From: M3 sp045133615
Lineage (GTDB): Bacteria; Bacteroidota; Bacteroidia; Bacteroidales; Muribaculaceae
DNA length: 64,000 nt
NCBI GenBank assembly: GCA_045133615.1
Contig: JBGUUQ010000025.1
Coordinates: 1-64,000 of the forward strand
Direction of reading: 5' to 3'
Shown: in pieces, positions 1 to 9,500 of the stretch
Numbering within the stretch: position 1 is the stretch's first letter
Layout of the letters: every line of letters begins with the position of its first letter
Notes under the pieces: model-generated
What the model saw: only the letters and a program-made list of their open reading frames with translations
Database searches by the model: none
What the model was told of the DNA's origin: nothing
Translations under genes and position numbers: made by a program

Positions 1-162
1 AAGCACCAATCTCGTCGGGCAATCCGTTCCTATGACAGCAAACATTTTTCCGGCAACCTTAAACACAAGCGTCACATCGTCGAACGGAAACTCTTCAGTC
101 ACCATCTTTTTAGCAATACAATATTCTCTGACCTCTTCAATATTCATCATAGCCTCAATCAT
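1..162 (-). CDS. MmcQ/YjbR-family protein, N-terminal part
   Basis: Only the first 54 codons are in the window; the rest lies beyond the left edge. The reading starts MIEAMMNIEEVREYC and continues through FPFDDVTLVFKVAGKMFAVI, the recognisable opening of the small MmcQ/YjbR (DUF419, CyaY-like fold) family, whose role is unsettled. The ATG at 162-160 overlaps the crcB stop codon in an ATGA arrangement, which supports this start over the two internal Met codons at 150 and 147 and suggests translational coupling as the last of three genes priA-crcB-yjbR. Confidence 0.8.
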   Translation of the reverse strand, partial: MIEAMMNIEEVREYCIAKKMVTEEFPFDDVTLVFKVAGKMFAVIGTDCPTRLVL

Positions 163-530
163 CGTATCAACGACCGACCTATCCACACGAGCGCAACTCC
201 AACCACTATACTGAGCACCAAGTAACCGACAAACGTACCCCACTCGCCTCTTGAATGTAATATCCACATATCATTGGCAAATGTTGAAAAAGTGGTAAAC
301 CCTCCACAAAATCCGGTTACAAGTAGCAAACATGCATTTGTCGACAGCACCTCCGTACGCTCCAATAATCCAAACAACAACCCGATAATAAAACAACCGA
401 CAACATTCACCACAAAAGTTCCCAATGGGAATGAGCCATGAAACACAGACTCACACCACTTTCCAACCAAATATCGTCCGCATGTTCCGATGAATCCGCC
501 GGCTCCGGCTATCAGCATAGACTTAATCAT
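159..530 (-). CDS. crcB: Fluoride channel CrcB/Fluc
   Basis: A 123-residue, four-helix membrane protein of the usual Fluc length. It carries the family hallmarks GTFVVNVVGCFIIG in the second membrane segment and GFCGGFTTFSTF in the third; the latter includes the helix break and the Phe residues lining the fluoride pore. Fluc proteins work as antiparallel dimers that export fluoride from the cytoplasm. The gene follows priA after 15 bases and overlaps the yjbR-like gene by four, so the three look co-transcribed. No fluoride riboswitch is evident, as there is no long leader before it. Confidence 0.93.
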   Translation of the reverse strand: MIKSMLIAGAGGFIGTCGRYLVGKWCESVFHGSFPLGTFVVNVVGCFIIGLLFGLLERTEVLSTNACLLLVTGFCGGFTTFSTFANDMWILHSRGEWGTFVGYLVLSIVVGVALVWIGRSLIR

Positions 531-545
531 AACATTTCGATTTTA

Positions 546-3005
546 TCACATTGGGTCGACATCATAATATATCACAATACCTTTCATCCGCGGATGTTCG
601 TGCATTTTCTCATACAAATCCCTAAGTATCGCCTTCACTTTCTTCATCGAAGCTGTCACTTCAATTTTGAGCATTATCTTGCGAATATACAGAGACTGTA
701 CACGCGACACTGCCGGTTCATCCGGACCAAACACACGATTTCCGAACAATTCGCGCAACTTATTGCTGTAAAGTGTTGACATTTCACACACCACGTCATC
801 GTCGCGATGTTTCAGATATATGTATATCAGCCTCGTAAACGGGGGATATAGGAACTTTTCCCGTTCTGCAATTTCCATTGCATAAAATCCGAGATAATCG
901 TGAGATTTCAAATGTTCAATCACCGGATGGGAAGGTTGATATGTCTGTACGGCAACCACCCCTTGCCCGGTTCGGCGACCGGCTCGACCTGCCACTTGTT
1001 CAAGCATATTAAAAGCACGTTCTGTCGAACGGAAATCGGGATAATTTATTATCATATCTGCATTTAGCACCCCGACCACGCTGACTCCGGCAAAATCCAA
1101 CCCCTTGGTCACCATTTGAGTACCTACGAGTATCTGCGACTTTCCTTGGGAGAAATCATCGATTATCGACTCATAGCCGTCCTTATTGCGAGTGGTATCA
1201 AGATCCATCCGCGCAATTTTATTATCGGGGAACAGACGAGCCACCTCATCCTCTACACGTTCCGTTCCATAGCCCAACTTTTCAATGCCGGGTTCTTTAC
1301 ATGCCGGACATGTGTTCGACACCTTATATGTTGCTCCGCAATAGTGACAGACCAATTCATCGTGATAACGGTGATATGTGAGCGACACGTCGCAATGCTC
1401 ACATTTAGGTACCCATCCGCACATTTTACAGCGTGCCAATGGTGCATACCCGCGGCGATTGTGGAACAATATCACCTGCTCCCCTTTTTCAAGAGCTTGG
1501 TTTGATAAAAAGATTGTCCGCTCAGCAAAAGTTCCATTCACACGATATTGTTTGCGAGTCAACCCCATATCGATAACCTCTATCGCCGGAAGTTGCACAC
1601 CTTCATATCTTTTGTCGAGTGTCACCAATCCGTATCGACAGCTTTTTGCCTTATAATATGTCTCCACCGATGGTGTGGCACTTCCAAGCAAAGTCTTTGC
1701 CCCATGCATCGAAGCCAATACCATAGCTGCATCACGGGCATTATAGCGAGGCGCCGGGTCAAACTGCTTATAACTTTGTTCATGCTCCTCATCCACAATC
1801 ACTATGCCTAATCGCGTAAACGGGAGGAATATCGAAGACCGCGCACCAATTATTACACACGGCTTTCCGCTTTCAAGCAGCTTTTTCCATATATCAACCC
1901 GCTCATTGTCAGAGAATTTGGAATGGTAAATAATCACTTTATCGCCAAACACCCGCTGCAAACGTCGGGTCAACTGCGTAGTCAATGCAATTTCCGGAAC
2001 AAGATACAATGCCTGATCTCCCTTATTCAACACATAGGAAATCAAGTGCATGTAAATCTCTGTTTTACCACTTGAAGTAACGCCATGTAACAGTGTGATA
2101 TTCTTGTCGATAAACGTCTTGTGTATCTCATCCAATGCTTGTGCTTGAGGGTCGCTTAACCGAGGCAATTCTCCCACCACAAGCCCATTGTACTTAAATC
2201 GATTTATCTCCTTGGTATAAACCTCTACAATCCCCTTTTTCACGATCGCCGACACAATCGGTGTCGTCAGTCCTGTTCGCTCAAGCAGTTCCGCGCGGGT
2301 GACCTCTTTAACAACATTACCATCCACCCTCGATAATTCAAGAAGAGCCAATAGCATCATTTCCTGCTTTTTAGCACCCTTTACTTTATCAAATGCTTTA
2401 TGCAATTCGTCATTATTGTCCGCCAATAAACGTACGTACGTTTCTTTCTTGGAACGATAACGCTCGACCAACTTCTCGGATATCATTACAGCTCCGCGGC
2501 TAAGCAATCCCGAAATTATTGCCTCAACATTCCGAAATCCTGTTTTCTTCTCAACATCCGACACCAACAGTCGTCCTTCATGATTCAAAAGTTGACATAT
2601 TACCACCTCTCGTTCATCAAGACGATTATCGGCGTCTTCTTCAAAATCATTATTTAATTCGACAAATGTCTCGCTTTCGACTTTCAACCCTGCCGGGACT
2701 GCGGCTTTATACACATCTCCGGGCGAACACAGATAATATTCCGATACCCAATCCCAAAACTTCAATTGAGGATGCTTTACGATTGAATAATTATCAAGCA
2801 TCATCGAAATATCTTTCACCTCATACCCTTCGGGAGCAATGTGCGACAATCCGGTCACAATCCCGGTGTAATATTTCTTTCGGCCGAATTGCACAATAAC
2901 CCTATACCCCACAGTCAAGTGCTTCGCCATATCATCAGGCACTCGGTAGGTAAACGTTGAATATATCGGAAGAGGCAACAGTACCTCAGCGTAGGTATCA
3001 ATCAT
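546..3005 (-). CDS. priA: Primosomal protein N' (PriA helicase)
   Basis: An 819-residue superfamily 2 DNA helicase that restarts stalled replication forks. The N-terminal 3'-binding domain begins MIDTYAEVLLPLPIYSTFTY. The ATP site GVTSSGKTEIY lies near residues 308-318 and DEEH near 403-406. A zinc-binding insert of paired cysteines (CKMCGWVPKCEHCD, then CHYCG and CPAC) spans about residues 520-575. The open frame extends 24 codons further upstream to 3077, but that stretch does not resemble PriA, so the Met at 3005 is preferred. It is first in a run with crcB and yjbR. Confidence 0.95.
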   Translation of the reverse strand: MIDTYAEVLLPLPIYSTFTYRVPDDMAKHLTVGYRVIVQFGRKKYYTGIVTGLSHIAPEGYEVKDISMMLDNYSIVKHPQLKFWDWVSEYYLCSPGDVYKAAVPAGLKVESETFVELNNDFEEDADNRLDEREVVICQLLNHEGRLLVSDVEKKTGFRNVEAIISGLLSRGAVMISEKLVERYRSKKETYVRLLADNNDELHKAFDKVKGAKKQEMMLLALLELSRVDGNVVKEVTRAELLERTGLTTPIVSAIVKKGIVEVYTKEINRFKYNGLVVGELPRLSDPQAQALDEIHKTFIDKNITLLHGVTSSGKTEIYMHLISYVLNKGDQALYLVPEIALTTQLTRRLQRVFGDKVIIYHSKFSDNERVDIWKKLLESGKPCVIIGARSSIFLPFTRLGIVIVDEEHEQSYKQFDPAPRYNARDAAMVLASMHGAKTLLGSATPSVETYYKAKSCRYGLVTLDKRYEGVQLPAIEVIDMGLTRKQYRVNGTFAERTIFLSNQALEKGEQVILFHNRRGYAPLARCKMCGWVPKCEHCDVSLTYHRYHDELVCHYCGATYKVSNTCPACKEPGIEKLGYGTERVEDEVARLFPDNKIARMDLDTTRNKDGYESIIDDFSQGKSQILVGTQMVTKGLDFAGVSVVGVLNADMIINYPDFRSTERAFNMLEQVAGRAGRRTGQGVVAVQTYQPSHPVIEHLKSHDYLGFYAMEIAEREKFLYPPFTRLIYIYLKHRDDDVVCEMSTLYSNKLRELFGNRVFGPDEPAVSRVQSLYIRKIMLKIEVTASMKKVKAILRDLYEKMHEHPRMKGIVIYYDVDPM

Positions 3006-3067
3006 AACAGCATTATGCAAATGAATGGTAAAGGTATGGAAAATTCCCAAGCATTGCAAATAATATC

Positions 3068-3098
3068 TTTGCATCAAAGGATTAATTTATTACCTTTG
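3068..3098 (+). promoter_or_regulatory. Promoter of the penicillin-binding protein gene
   Basis: TTTG at 3068-3071, 19 bases, then TACCTTTG at 3091-3098 match the Bacteroidetes -33/-7 pattern. The start codon is about 40 bases downstream at 3140. A second -7-like TATCTTTGC at 3064-3072 overlaps the -33 box. Confidence 0.7.
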
Positions 3099-3139
3099 TA
3101 CCCATAACTTGCCTATATAGGCACCTATCATTCATAGCA

Positions 3140-5512
3140 ATGGATAATAAAACGAAACAGACAAACAAAAAATCATACAGCCGTATCATAGCATCGATGT
3201 GGGCAGTGTTTATATTTGGAGTGCTTGCCGTATTTCTTTTCTTTCTACTTATTTACAACGGAGTAATCGGATATATGCCTCCGGTGGAAGAATTGAAAAA
3301 TCCAAAAGATAAATTCGCATCGGTCATCTACTCATCCGACGGTGAAGAACTCGGTCGCTACTATCAAAACACCGGCAATCGTGTGTATGTCGACATCGAC
3401 GACATCTCAGAACACGTAATAAATGCCCTGATTGCCACCGAGGACTCCCGATTTGAAGAACACTCCGGCATCGATATTCGTGCTATGATGCGCGTAATGG
3501 TTAAGACCGTTTTACTCCGGCAAAAGAATGCCGGTGGTGGTTCCACAATCACCCAACAGCTTGCAAAGCAACTCTATTCACCATCTTCGGAAAGCATGCT
3601 CGAACGCGCTCTCCAAAAACCGATTGAGTGGATGATTGCCATAAAGCTCGAACGCTACTACTCAAAAGACGAAATAGTACGAATGTATCTCAACCAATTC
3701 GACTTCCTTTACAATGCTGTGGGAATCAAATCGGCTGCATACGTCTATTTCGGCAAAGATCCTAAAGACCTGACAATAGAAGAAGCGGCTACTTTGGTCG
3801 GAATGGTAAAAAACCCATCCTACTACAATCCTGTACGCCGCAACGAACGTACTCGCGAGCGTCGCAACGTAGTATTCGAGCAGATGAGAAAGGCCGATAT
3901 GATTACAAAAGAGGAATGTGACTCCCTGCAAAAGTTGCCGTTGGTACTCAATTTCCATCGTGTCGACCATAAGGAAGGACTTGCACCATATTTCCGTGAG
4001 GAACTGCGCCGCATATTGAAAGCAAAAAAGCCTTTGCTGAGCGATTACGAATCATGGGAGAAGCAAAAATACATCGACGACTCCATTGCATGGGAAACAA
4101 ACCCGCTATTCGGATGGATTGAAAAGAATCCTAAGCCCGACGGCACAAAATACAATATATATACCGACGGTCTGAAAATATTCACCACCATCGATTCTCG
4201 CATGCAAAGATATGCCGAAGAAGCCGTATCCAAACATATGAGTGGATATTTGCAACCTCAATTTTTCAAAGAAAAGCGTGGTGTAAAGGGTGCTCCTTAC
4301 ACTACCAACCGCGAAGAATTGTCCTCCTCTCAACTGCAATCACTCATCAATACGGCCATAAAGCAAAGCGATCGTTATCGATTGATGAAGAAAGCCGGAA
4401 AAAGCGAGAAAGAAATCCAAAATGCGTTCAATACGCCAATCGACATGAAAGTGTTCAGCTATAACGGCGCAATTGACACTACGATGACTCCTCGCGATTC
4501 CATCTTGTATCACAAACATTTCCTCCGCACAGGATTTATGTCGATGGATCCGACCAACGGACATGTCAAGGCATACGTTGGAGGTCCGAATTTCGCATTT
4601 TTCCAATATGATATGGTATCTACCGGTCGTCGACAAATCGGTTCTACCATCAAACCATTCCTATACACTTATGCCATGGAGGAAGGATTCACCCCGTGCG
4701 ACCAATTCCTCAACGAGCAACCCACCATTCTTGACGAAGCAGGACGCCCTTGGTCGCCACGCAATGCCGGTAACGCTCGTGTAGGAGAAATGGTTGACTT
4801 AAGATGGGCGTTGACCAACTCAAACAACTGGATATCCGCCCGACTAATGGAGCAATTATCGCCCGCGACACTCGCCCGCAATATGCACAACTTCGGCATT
4901 ACAAGCCACATCGACCCGGTAATCTCTCTATGTCTCGGTCCGTGTGATGTTTCTGTAAAAGAGATGGTGACAGCATATTCGGCTTTTGCCAACAAGGGAA
5001 TGCGTGTAGATCCCATCTTCGTGACTGCCATTGCAGACGAAAACGGCAATATAATAGGCGAGTTTACTCCAAAACACACTGAAGTGATTAGCGAAACGGC
5101 ATATTACAGAATCTTGTCGATTTTGCTCAACGTTGTCGATAGCGGTACCGGTAATCGTCTACGCCGCGCCCCGTATAATATCACAGCACAAATGGGAGGT
5201 AAAACCGGTACAACCAACTACAATGCCGATGGATGGTTTATGGGCTTCACCCCGCAACTCGTATCCGGCGTATGGGTTGGTGGCGAAGAGCGCTATATCC
5301 ACTTCAATGGCATGGCATATGGACAGGGAGCATCTATGGCACTTCCAATCTATGGATTGTATATCCAAAAAGTCTATGCTGATAAGACACTCCCCTATTC
5401 TCAAAATGCAAAATTCACATTCCCCGAAACAGACCTATGCGCAGGTTCTTACTACGGTGAGTTTGAAGATATGTCGGTCGCTGACGAATCTATCGAAGGA
5501 GTATTCGATTAA
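3140..5512 (+). CDS. mrcA: Class A penicillin-binding protein 1A
   Basis: A 790-residue bifunctional peptidoglycan synthase anchored by one N-terminal membrane helix (about residues 17-42). The glycosyltransferase (GT51) domain shows EDSRFEEHSGID with the catalytic Glu near residue 101 and GGSTITQQLAKQL. The transpeptidase domain shows STIK with the nucleophile Ser at residue 502, SNN at 561-563 and KTGTT at 688-692, so both active sites look intact. It polymerises lipid II and cross-links stem peptides in the periplasm. It is monocistronic: its own promoter lies upstream and a perfect terminator hairpin follows. Confidence 0.95.
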   Translation: MDNKTKQTNKKSYSRIIASMWAVFIFGVLAVFLFFLLIYNGVIGYMPPVEELKNPKDKFASVIYSSDGEELGRYYQNTGNRVYVDIDDISEHVINALIATEDSRFEEHSGIDIRAMMRVMVKTVLLRQKNAGGGSTITQQLAKQLYSPSSESMLERALQKPIEWMIAIKLERYYSKDEIVRMYLNQFDFLYNAVGIKSAAYVYFGKDPKDLTIEEAATLVGMVKNPSYYNPVRRNERTRERRNVVFEQMRKADMITKEECDSLQKLPLVLNFHRVDHKEGLAPYFREELRRILKAKKPLLSDYESWEKQKYIDDSIAWETNPLFGWIEKNPKPDGTKYNIYTDGLKIFTTIDSRMQRYAEEAVSKHMSGYLQPQFFKEKRGVKGAPYTTNREELSSSQLQSLINTAIKQSDRYRLMKKAGKSEKEIQNAFNTPIDMKVFSYNGAIDTTMTPRDSILYHKHFLRTGFMSMDPTNGHVKAYVGGPNFAFFQYDMVSTGRRQIGSTIKPFLYTYAMEEGFTPCDQFLNEQPTILDEAGRPWSPRNAGNARVGEMVDLRWALTNSNNWISARLMEQLSPATLARNMHNFGITSHIDPVISLCLGPCDVSVKEMVTAYSAFANKGMRVDPIFVTAIADENGNIIGEFTPKHTEVISETAYYRILSILLNVVDSGTGNRLRRAPYNITAQMGGKTGTTNYNADGWFMGFTPQLVSGVWVGGEERYIHFNGMAYGQGASMALPIYGLYIQKVYADKTLPYSQNAKFTFPETDLCAGSYYGEFEDMSVADESIEGVFD

Positions 5513-5530
5513 ATAGATATTCCAACAACA

Positions 5531-5569
5531 ATTAACGCCCGATTGTCATTACGATAATCGGGCGTTAAT
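5531..5569. terminator. Bidirectional terminator hairpin
   Basis: A perfect 14-bp stem (5531-5544 with 5556-5569) with an 11-base loop, then TTTAATTTTT on the plus side. It sits between convergent genes and can serve both. Confidence 0.85.
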
Positions 5570-5583
5570 GTTTAATTTTTGAT

Positions 5584-6321
5584 TTATTTAAAGGCTGTAT
5601 CGTTCTTCACCTCAAGGTTTTGCGACAACCGTCGGTATTCTTTTGTCGCCAAATATCTATCTATACTATCTGCATGGCGATGATTATGCAAATCAGTGCC
5701 TATAAAATCGGCATACCCCTTTTCCACGAGATACTCAGCTATCTTGCGTTCACTGCTACCATAATGCCCCGCAAGGCTCAGCAGATTTACCTGAAACATT
5801 GTTCCGGTAGCATGCAGTTCATCATATCGACTACGTTTATTGCCATGATAATATGCATATCGCTCCGGATGCGCAAGAATCGGACAATATCCCTTCACCT
5901 TAAGTTCAAACAATATTTGGTCAAGCCCCCAGGGTTCTTGTATAAATGAATTTTCTACAAGCAGATAATTATTAGGCAATGGAACGATATTACCCCCTTC
6001 AAGCTGCTTCATAAAAAACTCATCTATTCTATATTCGGCAGAATGTGACAATTCTATCGTATTGCCCTTTTTAGACAATTCATCTTTCAGTTCAGACAAT
6101 GCGACTCCGATTGTGGCGGGAGTATTTTCAAATGTACCCATAGTAACATGCGGACTTGCAATAATCCGATTGATACCCCATCCCTGCATACGTTCGATGA
6201 GTTCGACCGACATCGACGCATCGGGCGAACCATCATCTATGCCGGGGACTACGTGGCAGTGAATATCTGTACTGAAAAACAATGACGAAGGGACCTCCTT
6301 CTTTTTGAAAAATCCTAACAT
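5584..6321 (-). CDS. PHP-type protein-tyrosine phosphatase (CpsB/YwqE family)
   Basis: A 245-residue protein with PHP metal-binding motifs: DIHCHVVPGIDDG near the N-terminus, ASPHVT, ILAHPERY and FIGTDLHNH. These are the metal-ligand motifs of CpsB/CapC/YwqE manganese-dependent tyrosine phosphatases, which dephosphorylate bacterial tyrosine kinases controlling capsule or exopolysaccharide polymerisation. No partner kinase is adjacent, although a sugar-phosphate transferase starts at the far right of the window. A Bacteroidetes -7 motif TAATTTTGC lies on the minus strand at 6354-6346, about 25 bases before the start codon. Confidence 0.88.
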   Translation of the reverse strand: MLGFFKKKEVPSSLFFSTDIHCHVVPGIDDGSPDASMSVELIERMQGWGINRIIASPHVTMGTFENTPATIGVALSELKDELSKKGNTIELSHSAEYRIDEFFMKQLEGGNIVPLPNNYLLVENSFIQEPWGLDQILFELKVKGYCPILAHPERYAYYHGNKRSRYDELHATGTMFQVNLLSLAGHYGSSERKIAEYLVEKGYADFIGTDLHNHRHADSIDRYLATKEYRRLSQNLEVKNDTAFK

Positions 6322-6345
6322 TGGCTTTATTTAATTTTTCGGTAT

Positions 6346-6354
6346 GCAAAATTA
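6346..6354 (-). promoter_or_regulatory. -7 element of the PHP phosphatase gene
   Basis: The minus-strand reading is TAATTTTGC, matching TAnnTTTGC, about 25 bases before the ATG. No convincing -33 box is seen at the usual spacing. Confidence 0.5.
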
Positions 6355-6529
6355 GTGATAATCTCTGATATGTATAACAATTCTTATGAAATATAGTATC
6401 GATATTTTTTTGATTTCATTGCCGGATTCATATCATAACACAATACAAATCAACAAATTACATCGCTGACTCATTTTGATTTTTTATTATTTGCATATTC
6501 TTATTTATAAATATAGTATCCATTCTGAG

Positions 6530-6538
6530 TAAATTTGC
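6530..6538 (+). promoter_or_regulatory. -7 element of the SGNH protein gene
   Basis: TAAATTTGC fits the Bacteroidetes -7 consensus and gives a leader of about 45 bases before 6589. The expected -33 position is AT-rich without a clear TTTG. Confidence 0.6.
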
Positions 6539-6588
6539 ATTGATACCGGCTGCAAGTCAGCATCTATTACTAACTAAATTATTATACC

Positions 6589-9500
6589 ATGTTCAAGAAG
6601 AATTTACTCAAACATTCAATCGCAGTGGGTTGCTTGGGTCTCTTCATGTCGGCATCGGCACAAACCGCAATCAGCGTAAGCACCGAATCGACAAAAGTAA
6701 CTCAAGACTTCAACACAATGTACGACGAATCATCTCAAGCAGGCACACTCACGATGCCCGATGGATGGTATGTACAACGACAACTTGACGCACCCCGTAC
6801 GGTCAGTGCTTTTTCATCTGCCACATCCGAATTGATGTATCAAGGTGGAGTAAGCCTCGCAAGCAACGCCAAAAACGGCACTTGGAATTTCGGATCAAGC
6901 AGCGATGCTACCGATCGTGCTATCGGAGGACTATCGACAACCGTATCAAACGGAACTCGCTGTGTCAATCTTCTCTCATTCATTCACAACTCTGCGGAAA
7001 AAGAAATCTCAAAAATCACACTCGATTATGATATAGAAAAATATCGTAATGGCAGTAATACAGCAGGTTTTGCCGTCCAGCTTTATTATTCTACCGATGG
7101 TGAAAATTGGACCAACGCCGGCGATGATTTATACACACTATTCACTCCCGACAGTGAGACATTGGGAGCGGAAATCGTTCCAATCGAAACCGTAAGCGTT
7201 GCCGACAAAACATTCTTGCTTAACGTCGCAGCCGATTCCGATTTCTATCTTGCATGGAACATCTCCGTAGCATCTGGCACCACTCCCGACAAAGCGATGG
7301 GACTTGCCATCGATAATATTGAAATCAATGTCGAATACAAAAGCGACAACACCAACTACATTTATGTTGAAGATGTGACCGGATGGAATACGTTAACCCT
7401 ATATGCAAGCGGCGATGCAGAACTCTTCGGTGCATATCCCGGCAAGGCATCGGAAGCATCAACCGTGGTAAACGGCGTCACATACAAGGCGTTTGAATAC
7501 ACCGGTACCGGCAATTACACTCTCCAAATCAACGATAACGGAGCCGGCAACCAGCTTCCCGACGTTGCCATCACCGGAGGCACGGACTATTATCTATGCG
7601 CCACAGCTACCGAAGTGACAGAAATCGAAGATCCTCTGACCTACACCGGTTGGGTCGACCCGAATCGTCCGGCATTTGTGGCATCCGGCATATATCTTCG
7701 CGGCGAAGTCAATAGCTGGGGAGCTAATTCGGATTGGGAATTTTCAAATGAAGGAGACGGAACCTACGTTCTATACGACAAGACTCTGTCTGGCGCATTC
7801 AAAGTAGCCGACTCAAGTTGGTCATCAGCATGCAACTATGGTTCAAATGGCTCATCAATATTGATGGACTCCCCCTACTCTCTTGTTTCAGGTACCGATA
7901 GCAACATCTCATGCGGAGGCAACACCTACACATGCAGCCGTATCGTTCTGTCGATTGTCAATGGATCCGCCACTCTTCTTCTCGAAAGCGATGACGATGC
8001 CACCAACATCACTTCTGTATATATAATAGGCGACAACAACGAATGGAACTATATGAATACATCAGGTGAACTTGTGCTTGATGAGACAGATAATCTGTTT
8101 AAAGGTCGCGTAACAATGACTGCCGGAACATCCGGAAACTGCCAATGGCGTCTATATCAACGTCTCGGTATGAGCGGTGTATGGGGTGCTCCCGACAACA
8201 CCGATGCCACTGAAAACTCAACCGCCGGAACACTTGAAAAAGGCAGCACCGGCAAGATGTCGACAGCAGCAGGCACCTACGATGTCACTTTCAATCTCAC
8301 CACCGGTGAATACACGATGGAAGAGGTCGGCTCATACGCTGTTTCAATGACCTTGCAACCGCAAAACGTGGTATTGGTTCCCACTCTTCCTGAAACTGTA
8401 AAAGTACTTTCGCTCAACAATAGTTTGATTCATTACAACGACCAAGCAGCCGTATTTAATGAAATAGCCGCTGCAATGGGTAAAGATGCCACATGGACCA
8501 AGCACACTATGCTCGGCAAGCCACTCTCCACTCACTACAACGAAGGGGATGGTCTTGGCGAAGATGGTACTCCCACGGCAAAAATGCTTGTTCGTTCTGA
8601 TGCATGGAGCCACATCATCCTCCAAGAACAAAGCGCACTCCCCCGCACAAGCATCGAAACATTCCGTGCCAATGTGAAGCAATGGGTGGAATATATCCGT
8701 GAATATTGCCCCAACCCCAACGCTATCATCATTCTCCCGATGAACTGGGCATACAGCAGCGATTGGGAAAACTTCACCGACTACAACCAAAAATTCAACG
8801 ACAACTACCTCGACGTTGCCCGCGACCTCGGTGTAACCATCTGCCCAGTGGCTATGGCATATCAGGCAATATATGATGCCGAAGGCTCTACCGCAACAGC
8901 CACTCTCTACAGCGACGACCGCCATCCGACACCCAAAGCCACTTATTTGGCTGCATGTATGGAATATTCGCTTATCTACGGAGAAGATGCCAACACCATC
9001 ACCCACACCATCGCCGACGTAACTGAAGCTGAAGCAGAAAGCATGCGCTCATATGCAAGCAAAGCCATGAACGCATTCACCAACGTAGTCGACCATACTG
9101 CCGGAGTTATCCGTTTTGCCAACGTAATTTACGACCAATTTGGAATGGCTATCGAAAGCGAAACGCCTGTTGAATACACATTGCAAGGCGGAGGAAGCAT
9201 CGATGACTCTCAAGTCTTTACTTCAGACAAAACTCTTGGCGAATACACTCTCACCGCAACCAACGGCACATTTACATCGACTGCAACAATCATCGTTACC
9301 GAAGCGGAAACCGAAGTAATTGTATATCCGTCAATCAAGCTCAACGAAGAGATTCTTTCGGCTGAAGAAGATTTTGACGCTATGGGCGACGAAGCTACCG
9401 CTACGCTTCCCGAAGCATGGCGTATCGACAAACAGACAAGTGCACCGCGCACAGTTGGCACATTCCCCACAGCACTCACAAATACGACGTATTCAGGCGG

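Noticed and set aside
8344..9006. A 220-codon open frame on the minus strand inside the SGNH gene
   Set aside because: It is antisense to a well-supported coding region, lacks a promoter, and its length comes from the codon bias of the real frame.
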